6,194 bases of DNA, taken from positions 266,968-273,161 of the forward strand of contig CP070709.1 in the NCBI GenBank assembly GCA_020350305.1. Reading direction: 5' to 3'. This document shows, piece by piece, positions 1 to 5,392 of this stretch (position 1 is its first letter; each line of letters starts with the position of its first letter). The stretch is from Candidatus Bathyarchaeota archaeon (lineage in GTDB: Archaea > Thermoproteota > Bathyarchaeia > Bathyarchaeales > Bathyarchaeaceae). The translations under genes and the position numbers were made by a program. The notes under the pieces were generated by a model. That model was not told where the DNA came from. It was given only the letters and a program-made list of their open reading frames with translations, and searched no databases.

Positions 1-227
1 AACGCTTGGACAAGTTTTTCAATTAAGGTGGTTTTTCCAGATCCAATGGCGCCCATTACGTCGATTGTAATTACGTCGTGTTTCCTCAGAAGTTCCCTAT
101 TTTTCGTCGCAAGTTCTTCGTTGGCTTTCAGAAGGTCTGCTTCAAGCTCTATGTCGAAGATTTCTCCTTCCTCAGCTTTGATGACTTCCTTCAAATGTGC
201 CAAAATTATACGCCTCTTAACTTTCAC
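1..227 (-). CDS. hypB: Hydrogenase nickel-incorporation GTPase HypB (N-terminal part, cut by window edge)
   Basis: HypB is a SIMIBI-class GTPase that works with HypA to insert nickel into the large subunit of [NiFe]-hydrogenases in the cytoplasm. Seventy-five codons are present. The N-terminal helical region (about residues 1-50, with ANEELATKNRELL) matches the DLLxANxxxAxxNRxxL signature of HypB. It is followed by the strand DVITIDVMG and a P-loop GAIGSGKTT at residues 59-67. The switch regions, the nickel-binding Cys/His site and the NKxD base-recognition motif lie beyond the left edge. There is no N-terminal CxxCGC motif or His-rich stretch, as is usual for archaeal HypB. The start is GTG at 227-225: an in-frame TAA sits at 236-234, so nothing further upstream is possible. 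The start lies inside the end of hypC (11-nt overlap) and has no good Shine-Dalgarno, which suggests translational coupling. Family assignment is firm. Confidence 0.93.
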   Translation of the reverse strand, partial: MKVKRRIILAHLKEVIKAEEGEIFDIELEADLLKANEELATKNRELLRKHDVITIDVMGAIGSGKTTLIEKLVQA

Positions 228-441
228 TGTATTTTAGGATTTCTTCCCATAATCGGAGGGTTTCCTCGGCCGCCTCTTGGTCAATAACTTGAATGGCGTA
301 TCCGGCGTGAACCAAAACGTATTCTCCCACACGGGCTTCTACAAGCAGGACATTTACGTCTCGGACAATTCCTTGCCCAAAATCGACTTTTGCAACGTCT
401 CCTTGAACTTCCAAGACTTTAGCCGGGATTGCAAGACACAT
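217..441 (-). CDS. hypC: Hydrogenase maturation chaperone HypC/HupF
   Basis: This is a 74-residue cytoplasmic chaperone for [NiFe]-hydrogenase assembly. With HypD it holds the iron while CN and CO ligands are added, then passes the Fe(CN)2CO unit to the hydrogenase large-subunit precursor. The protein opens with the family hallmark MCLAIP, whose Cys2 is the iron- and large-subunit-binding residue once Met1 is removed. It also has the second conserved site, VHAGYAIQ, with His45. The length is typical (70-100 residues). The C-terminus (about 54-72) is the usual acidic helix. The start is ATG with an excellent ribosome binding site. It lies 46 nt downstream of hypF, and its end overlaps the GTG of hypB, so it is the middle gene of a hypF-hypC-hypB operon. 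Confidence 0.97.
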   Translation of the reverse strand: MCLAIPAKVLEVQGDVAKVDFGQGIVRDVNVLLVEARVGEYVLVHAGYAIQVIDQEAAEETLRLWEEILKYSES

Positions 442-446
442 TTACT

Positions 447-453
447 ATCACCT
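447..453 (-). promoter_or_regulatory. Ribosome binding site of hypC
   Basis: On the minus strand AGGTGAT lies 5 nt before the hypC ATG. It is a full match to the complement of the 16S rRNA 3' end (AUCACCU), and it confirms the start that gives MCLAIP. Confidence 0.75.
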
Positions 454-487
454 ATAAACCGGGTGCCCAAAATAAATTGATTCTGGT

Positions 488-2758
488 TCACGGCTTTTGG
501 AAAACTGCAGCGATAGCTTGACCAAAGGAAATCCCTCCATCTCCGGGTGGAACCCTATTATGAACGAGAAACTTGAAACCGTTTCCTTCGACAACCCTTT
601 TGATGGTCGCCGTAATATGTTCGTTGTAGGCAACGCCCCCGGAAAAACCGATGTAGTTAACGTTCAGTCGTTCTGCCTCTTCCACGGCTAGGTGAGCCAA
701 ACTCTTGGCAAGATAAGATTGAGCTGAATAGGCTAAGTCGGCGACGGAATAATTGTCCTTCTGATTGAAGATTTCTTGAACAAGAAGTTTTGTATCGATA
801 ACATTTCCCTCAAGGCGAGGCGCCAAGTTTAACACATCTTTTCCTTTCAAGGCGACGGATTCCAACTTCATCGCTGGCTCGCCCTCATAGGTTCGCTCGT
901 AACATAGGCCTAGTATAACTGAGACAGCGTCTAACACTCTTCCGCAACTTGTAGTCTTGGCCACCAATCCCTTTTCCAGCTGTTTAACGATTACCTCAAC
1001 TTCCTTTTTGCCGTGAGGGAAACGGTCGCTGTTTGAAAGCAACCATTCTTCAACATCTACTTCACCATGAAGTATTCCGGCAACCATTCTTAGGGGATAT
1101 AGTGTAGCTAAATCTCCTCCCACCATGGGTTGTTCTTCAAGATGTCCTAGACGCTGGAAACCTTCTTGGTTGCAGTAAATAATTTCTCCGCCCCATGCGG
1201 TGCCGTCTGAACCGTAGCCGAAGCCGTCGCAAACTATGCCCACCATTTCGTTGATGTTCCATTCGCCCATAAGAGACGCTATGTGGGCGTGATGATGCTG
1301 AACTGAAACAACCGGACATTCAAGTTTGTTCCCTAAGTTTTGAGCCAGCTTTGTTGTGGTAAATTTTGGATGAAGATCGCAAGCTATGACTTCAACTTTG
1401 CTGTTGGTCAATTTTGTTAAATGGTTTATGGAGTTTTTCAGGAATACGAGCGTCTCTAGATTCTCAACGTCTCCTATATGTTGTGAAATGAACGCTTTGT
1501 TTCGCAACAGCATGCAGGAAGTTACGTTGAGTTCAGCGCCAACCCCTAAGACGCAACGGTCGACCAAAAGTTTTAGGTGGATGGGTTCAGGAGCGTATCC
1601 TCTTGATCGGCGATTTATGCTCGGATTTTCATCATGGAAACGAACGACCGAGTCGTCGCACCTATGGGCGATTGTTATGTTGTGGAAAAGGAAAAAGTCG
1701 ACCACCGAACCAAGTTTCTTTATAGCCTCAGCGTTTTCCGTGACAATAGGTTCGTTGGGAGGGTTTGCGCTAGTCATCACAAAGGCGGGTTCGTTTACCT
1801 TGTCAAACAGCATTGCGTGCAAGCCTGTGTAGGGAAGCATTACACCAACGTTGTGTAAGCCGGGAGAGACAAGTTCTGAGAGGTAATAGTTGTCTCTTTT
1901 CTTCAGCAGAACAATTGGCTTGATGTAGGAAGTTAGAAGTTTAGCCTCCCTTGGGCTTACTTCGGCAAAGGACTTCACGGTTTCCAAGTCGGGAGCCATT
2001 ATTGCGAAGGGTTTTTGAGTCCTGTGCTTAACTTTTCTCAGTCTGGCAATAGGTTCTGATCTGGTGGTGGCTGTGCCAACGTGAAAGCCTCCGTTCCCCT
2101 TAATGGCAACAATGTATCCTTCTTCCAAAAGCTTTCCTGTTTCTCTGATAGGGTCTTCACATTCCATGAACTCGCCGTCATTTGTCGTAAGATAAGCTTT
2201 CGGACCACACTTAGGACACGCCACTGTCTGAGCATGAAACCTGCGATTTGACGGATCTTTGTATTCTCTAGAGCAGAAGTCGCATGTCTGGAAGTCCTGC
2301 ATCGTGGTGTTTAGCCTATCGTAGGGAAGCTTTCTGATTATGGTGTATCTGGGACCGCAGTTTGTGCACGTGATGAAAAAATAGTCGTAGCGTTCGTTTT
2401 TTGGATCGCGAAGTTCTTTTAAACATTCGTTGCAAACCGAAACGTCGGGGGGAATGACGGAACCGGAGAGTTCAACTTCTTCAGAACTCTTGACAATTGT
2501 AAATTTTTCAAAATTACCTTCATTTCCCCTATAGTTTGTTGTCAGGTCGTAGATTCGAGCGAGGGGAGGCTTTTCATCCTTCAAATCTTTAAGAAACTGG
2601 CTAACATTGTTTTTCTTGCCTTCAACAACTATTTCTACGACAGCGTCTCCTCGGTTTCGCACATAGCCAACCAGTCCATTCTTTACGGCAATCCGATAGA
2701 TAAAGGGACGAAAGCCCACGCCCTGAACAATACCGCTGACCTTGATTTCTGCGCGCAA
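488..2758 (-). CDS. hypF: Carbamoyltransferase HypF
   Basis: HypF makes the cyanide-ligand precursor of [NiFe]-hydrogenases. It hydrolyses carbamoyl phosphate, forms carbamoyl-AMP, and transfers the carbamoyl group to the C-terminal Cys of HypE. All parts are present in 756 residues, a normal length. The acylphosphatase domain (1 to about 92) has VQGVGFRPF with Arg17 and catalytic Asn35. Two Cys4 zinc fingers follow (Cys109/112/131/134 and Cys159/162/181/184, each CxxC-x18-CxxC). The YrdC-like domain (about 200-385) has KHRTQKPFAIM, TSAN and CDDSVVR. The Kae1/TobZ-like carbamoyltransferase domain (about 400-756) has DLHP, the metal-binding QHHHAH (487-492), DGFGYGSDGT, FSGGVAYN and PPGDGG. 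The start is TTG at 2758-2756. An in-frame TAG is two codons upstream (2764-2762), and a later start would cut into the acylphosphatase strand. It is probably the first gene of the hyp operon and is divergent from hdrA. Confidence 0.97.
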   Translation of the reverse strand: MRAEIKVSGIVQGVGFRPFIYRIAVKNGLVGYVRNRGDAVVEIVVEGKKNNVSQFLKDLKDEKPPLARIYDLTTNYRGNEGNFEKFTIVKSSEEVELSGSVIPPDVSVCNECLKELRDPKNERYDYFFITCTNCGPRYTIIRKLPYDRLNTTMQDFQTCDFCSREYKDPSNRRFHAQTVACPKCGPKAYLTTNDGEFMECEDPIRETGKLLEEGYIVAIKGNGGFHVGTATTRSEPIARLRKVKHRTQKPFAIMAPDLETVKSFAEVSPREAKLLTSYIKPIVLLKKRDNYYLSELVSPGLHNVGVMLPYTGLHAMLFDKVNEPAFVMTSANPPNEPIVTENAEAIKKLGSVVDFFLFHNITIAHRCDDSVVRFHDENPSINRRSRGYAPEPIHLKLLVDRCVLGVGAELNVTSCMLLRNKAFISQHIGDVENLETLVFLKNSINHLTKLTNSKVEVIACDLHPKFTTTKLAQNLGNKLECPVVSVQHHHAHIASLMGEWNINEMVGIVCDGFGYGSDGTAWGGEIIYCNQEGFQRLGHLEEQPMVGGDLATLYPLRMVAGILHGEVDVEEWLLSNSDRFPHGKKEVEVIVKQLEKGLVAKTTSCGRVLDAVSVILGLCYERTYEGEPAMKLESVALKGKDVLNLAPRLEGNVIDTKLLVQEIFNQKDNYSVADLAYSAQSYLAKSLAHLAVEEAERLNVNYIGFSGGVAYNEHITATIKRVVEGNGFKFLVHNRVPPGDGGISFGQAIAAVFQKP

Positions 2759-2770
2759 AGGCTAGTCGAA

Positions 2771-2776
2771 CTCCTC
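2771..2776 (-). promoter_or_regulatory. Ribosome binding site of hypF
   Basis: GAGGAG on the minus strand ends 12 nt before the TTG start. The spacing is a little long, but no other purine-rich match is nearer. It supports translation from TTG and implies that the transcript starts upstream of 2776. Confidence 0.55.
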
Positions 2777-2806
2777 TAACGGAAATTAAATTCTTCTAAA
2801 CGTGAC

Positions 2807-2813
2807 TAATAAA
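2807..2813 (-). promoter_or_regulatory. Candidate TATA box for the hyp operon
   Basis: TTTATTA on the minus strand would place transcription start about 26 nt downstream, near 2784, just ahead of the hypF ribosome binding site. The match is modest. The stronger TTTAAATA-like element at about 2858-2866 could also serve this strand, with a leader of roughly 75-80 nt. No clear BRE was recognised. Confidence 0.3.
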
Positions 2814-2841
2814 TGAGCACTTTCTGGAAAAAATTCCCTAA

Positions 2842-2870
2842 ACACCTTTTATCGAGATATTTAAAAGTGT
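2842..2870. repeat. Imperfect inverted repeat overlapping the divergent promoter
   Basis: The left arm ACACCTTTTA (2842-2851) and right arm TAAAAGTGT (2862-2870) are reverse complements over 9 bp if one extra C in the left arm is bulged out. The spacer is 10 nt. The right arm overlaps the TATA-like element for hdrA. The size and position fit a binding site for a dimeric regulator that could control hdrA, hypF or both. In an AT-rich intergenic stretch a repeat this short could also be chance. Confidence 0.35.
2857..2867 (+). promoter_or_regulatory. Candidate TATA box for hdrA
   Basis: ATATTTAAAAG contains the TTTAAA core of archaeal TATA boxes. A start about 26 nt downstream would be near 2889, giving a leader of about 48 nt to the ATG at 2937 or about 27 nt to the ATG at 2916. 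Read on the other strand the same bases give TTTTAAATAT, which is as good or better, so the element could act in both directions. Confidence 0.45.
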
Positions 2871-2923
2871 AAAGTTGCACTAATACCACTCTAAAATAGG
2901 GCGTCTAACAGCCACATGTCGAT

Positions 2924-2930
2924 GGAGAGG
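2924..2930 (+). promoter_or_regulatory. Ribosome binding site deciding the hdrA start
   Basis: GGAGAGG ends 6 nt before the ATG at 2937. The two in-frame ATGs further upstream (2916 and 2922) have no comparable sequence ahead of them; the nearest purine run, AGGG at about 2899-2902, is some 13 nt before 2916. This favours translation from 2937. Confidence 0.5.
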
Positions 2931-2936
2931 GTTGAA

Positions 2937-5306
2937 ATGGCGAAAAAGGAAGAACCCAAAATCGGAGTGTACATTTGTCATTGTGGAGGAAACATAAGCG
3001 ATACGGTAGATGTGGAAAAGGTTAGAGAAGCCGCTTCCAACTTAGAAGGAGTGAAGGTTGCGAAAACCTATGAATACGTGTGTAGCGACCCTGGGCAAGA
3101 GATGATAAAGGAGGGCATAAAGGAACACGGGCTCAACAGAATAGTAGTGGCTTCATGTTCACCGCGGATGCACCTTGACACTTTTAGGCGAACTGTAGAA
3201 TCTGCTGGTTTAAACAAGTATTTCTTAGACATGGCAAACATTAGGGAACAGTGTAGCTGGGTTCACGACGACAAAGAAGCAGGAACAGCTAAAGCGATTG
3301 ACCTTATCCGCGGGGCAGTGGCACGAGCCAGACACCTTGAGTCCCTAGAATCGAAAAGTATGCCTGTAAACCAGAATGTTCTCGTAATCGGGGGAGGAAT
3401 AGCAGGCATAATCGCTTCCTTAGAATTGGCGGACAAGGGTTATCAAGTGTATATGGTGGAGAGAAGCCCAAGCATAGGCGGACATATGGCTCAACTTAGC
3501 AAGACCTTTCCAACCCTCGACTGTTCTCAGTGCATTATGACGCCAAAAATGGTGTCTGCCTCACAGCACCCTAACATAAAAATCATCAGTATGGCGGAAC
3601 TAACATCCGCCGAAGGAACACCTGGAAACTACAGGGTCTTAATCAAGAAACGCCCTAGATTTGTGAACGACGACAAATGTACGGCGTGCGGAGAATGTGA
3701 AAAAGTCTGTCCTATCAAAGTTCCAAGCGAATTTGATGTCGAATTGCTTCCGCGAAAGGCTATTTACAGACCATTCCAGCAAGCGGTTCCCAAGACCTAC
3801 GCCATAGACAAAGAGCATTGTTTACACTTCACTAAGGGAGTTTGCAGACTCTGCGAAAAATTCTGCAAAGGGAATGCTATTGATTTCGATCAGAAAGAAG
3901 AAACCGTTGAGCTAGAAGTAGGCGCAATCGTTGCTTGCACCGGATTCCAGCAAATCGACCCAAAAATCCTAGAGGAATTCAGCTACGGTATACACCCCGA
4001 CATCATAACCAATCTACAGTTTGAACGCCTATTGCCGCAAGGATTACGTAGACCATCCAATGGAAAGGTAGCGAAAAAGGTAGCCTTCATACTGTGCGCG
4101 GGCAGTCGAAACATGAATGAGGATAGAGGAGTGGACCATTGTTGCAAAATAGGTTGCATGGCCTCAATTAAGCAATCTATGTTGCTTCAAAAGGTTGTGC
4201 CAGACGCTGACCCATGGATTTTTTACACGGACATAAGAGCAGATGGAAAGGGATACGAAGAATTCTACGCCACCTCTCAAGATCATAACGTGCACTACGT
4301 TAGAGGACGAGTTGGAGAAGTTATTCCAACAGATGATGGTATACTGGTAAGGGCTGAAGAAACTCTTCTTGAAGCACAAGTTGAAGGAAAATTTGACCTA
4401 GTGGTGCTCGTTTTGGGCATCATTCCCAATTCAGGCACCCAAGAATTAGTTAGAAGGCTAGGTATTCAAGTTGGCTCCGACGGCTTCCTCTTAGAAAGAC
4501 ACTATAAGCTTAGACCCGTGGACAGTCAACGCGATGGAGTGTTTGTTGCTGGATGTGCCCTAAGCCCGAAAGACGTGAGAGAAACCACCTTAGAAGCGAT
4601 GGCTACCGCCTCAAGAGTTGTAACCTTCGTCGGAAAAGGTGAGATTACTATTTCGCCAGAAGTAGCTTACATCATCCCAGAGAAATGCGACAACTGCGGA
4701 ATATGCATAAGCGTATGTCCCGTTAATGCTGTGGAAAAGTCGGCTGAGGGTGTGACGATCAACTCTATTTCATGCATCGGATGTGGAATCTGTGTCCCCA
4801 GATGCCCAAGAGAAGCCATTGAACTTAAAAACTCCACAGAAGGCCAGTTAATGGCTCAAATCCGTGCGATAAGCAAAGGCGGCGAATCTCCGAAGATCGT
4901 GGCGTTACTTGAAAAGGAAATAGCTTATGGGTCTGCAGACTTGGCTGGGCAAAGCAGAGTTTCTTATCCTTCTAACGTCGAGATAATCGGTGTTCCCAGC
5001 ACAGGACGCGTCGGCTTGAAACAAGTGTTACAAGCGTTCGCTTCTGGAGCCGATGGCATCATATTGCTCGAGAGCCACGGCGGTGTATTGACAGAAGAAG
5101 CTTTAAGGGAGCACGTCATCCAAATGAAAAAGGAACTAAGAGCGTATGGCGTCAAACCGCTCCGATTAATGTCATTCTCTACAACGCTTCCAGAATACAA
5201 CAAAGTGCAAAACACCTTCGAAACATTCTCTACAAGAATTTCAAAGATCGGCCCCATTTCAGATGAAACCCGAGCGAAAATCAGAGAAAAATTGCGAGCA
5301 AATTGA
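2937..5306 (+). CDS. hdrA: Heterodisulfide reductase subunit A-like flavoprotein with fused, cysteine-free MvhD/FlpD-like domain
   Basis: HdrA is the FAD-bearing, flavin-based electron-bifurcating subunit of cytoplasmic Hdr complexes. It splits electron pairs between ferredoxin and an HdrBC-type disulfide branch. From the ATG at 2937 the protein has 789 residues. Domains: N-terminal Cys domain (Cys14/16/49/74/106, with CHCGGN, CSDPGQE, SCSPRMH and REQCSWVH); FAD/thioredoxin-reductase fold from about 147 (VIGGGIAG, IGGHMAQL, FPTLDCSQC); inserted ferredoxin (Cys248/251/254/258 and Cys295/303/306/310); second Cys group CAGSRN...HCCKIGC (387, 402, 403, 407); C-terminal ferredoxin with two CxxCxxCxxxCP sets (584-594 and 613-623). 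Residues 653-775 resemble MvhD but lack its cysteines. An alternative start at 2916 adds 7 residues. QmoB also joins HdrA and MvhD parts, but the N-terminal Cys domain here is HdrA-like. No hdrB or hdrC is adjacent within the window, so the partner is unknown. Confidence 0.93.
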   Translation: MAKKEEPKIGVYICHCGGNISDTVDVEKVREAASNLEGVKVAKTYEYVCSDPGQEMIKEGIKEHGLNRIVVASCSPRMHLDTFRRTVESAGLNKYFLDMANIREQCSWVHDDKEAGTAKAIDLIRGAVARARHLESLESKSMPVNQNVLVIGGGIAGIIASLELADKGYQVYMVERSPSIGGHMAQLSKTFPTLDCSQCIMTPKMVSASQHPNIKIISMAELTSAEGTPGNYRVLIKKRPRFVNDDKCTACGECEKVCPIKVPSEFDVELLPRKAIYRPFQQAVPKTYAIDKEHCLHFTKGVCRLCEKFCKGNAIDFDQKEETVELEVGAIVACTGFQQIDPKILEEFSYGIHPDIITNLQFERLLPQGLRRPSNGKVAKKVAFILCAGSRNMNEDRGVDHCCKIGCMASIKQSMLLQKVVPDADPWIFYTDIRADGKGYEEFYATSQDHNVHYVRGRVGEVIPTDDGILVRAEETLLEAQVEGKFDLVVLVLGIIPNSGTQELVRRLGIQVGSDGFLLERHYKLRPVDSQRDGVFVAGCALSPKDVRETTLEAMATASRVVTFVGKGEITISPEVAYIIPEKCDNCGICISVCPVNAVEKSAEGVTINSISCIGCGICVPRCPREAIELKNSTEGQLMAQIRAISKGGESPKIVALLEKEIAYGSADLAGQSRVSYPSNVEIIGVPSTGRVGLKQVLQAFASGADGIILLESHGGVLTEEALREHVIQMKKELRAYGVKPLRLMSFSTTLPEYNKVQNTFETFSTRISKIGPISDETRAKIREKLRAN
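4893..5264 (+). other. Degenerate MvhD/FlpD-like domain at the C-terminus of HdrA
   Basis: This is a domain inside hdrA, residues about 653-775. MvhD (FlpD, VhuD) is a small [2Fe-2S] protein that feeds electrons from hydrogenase, formate or F420 oxidoreductases into HdrA. Fold motifs are kept: ADLAGQSR, YPSNVEIIGV, TGRV, AFASGADGIIL, and the helical tail ending KIGPI. The cluster ligands are not kept. The CxWCSY position reads EKEIAY (659-664), the Cys before SGRV is Ser688, and GCHxGDCHY reads ESHGGVLTE (712-720). Residues 624-789 contain no Cys at all. The reading frame is unbroken and ordinary, so this is not a frameshift effect. The domain most likely keeps a structural or docking role. 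The family comparison is from memory of MvhD consensus motifs, not from an alignment. Confidence 0.75.
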
Positions 5307-5392
5307 TTTCAACTATTTGGCACCGAAACAGTTACTTTTTACCTTAATGTTTTAGAAGATAGCCTCGCGAACTATTTCATATGGTGATGACT
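5307..5392 (+). promoter_or_regulatory. hdrA-trxB intergenic spacer with T-run and weak promoter signals
   Basis: Between the two genes is a short AT-rich spacer. TTACTTTTTA (5332-5341) could be an archaeal oligo-T terminator for hdrA or a poor TATA-like element for the next gene, with a start near 5363. No hairpin stands out. Whether the two genes are co-transcribed cannot be told from this sequence. Confidence 0.3.
5383..5388 (+). promoter_or_regulatory. Ribosome binding site of the thioredoxin-reductase-like gene
   Basis: GGTGAT, complementary to the 16S rRNA 3' end, lies 4 nt before the ATG at 5393. It selects that start over the in-frame ATGs at 5381 and 5387, which have no purine-rich sequence ahead of them. 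The upstream ATGs themselves form part of this site. Confidence 0.5.

Noticed and set aside
442..487. GGGCACCC in the hypF-hypC gap as a hairpin terminator
   Set aside because: The arms are only 3 bp with a 2-nt loop and no T-run follows on the minus strand; the gap carries the hypC ribosome binding site and looks like read-through operon spacing.
1386..1832. Open frame of 148 codons on the plus strand
   Set aside because: It lies wholly antisense to the well-supported YrdC/Kae1 region of hypF, has no recognisable domain, and is best explained as a shadow of hypF codon use.
3519..3534. Possible selenocysteine in HdrA, as known in some methanogens
   Set aside because: The LDCSQC cysteines are ordinary TGT/TGC codons and there is no in-frame TGA before the stop at 5304-5306.
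4964..5257. Open frame of 97 codons on the minus strand opposite the MvhD-like region
   Set aside because: It is antisense to hdrA with no domain or convincing start signal. The plus-frame protein continues through with conserved MvhD motifs.
4893..5306. Possibility that the Cys-free C-terminus of HdrA comes from a frameshift or chimera
   Set aside because: MvhD fold motifs run in order in one frame before, between and after each lost Cys site, and the base composition does not change, so substitution is the simpler reading.
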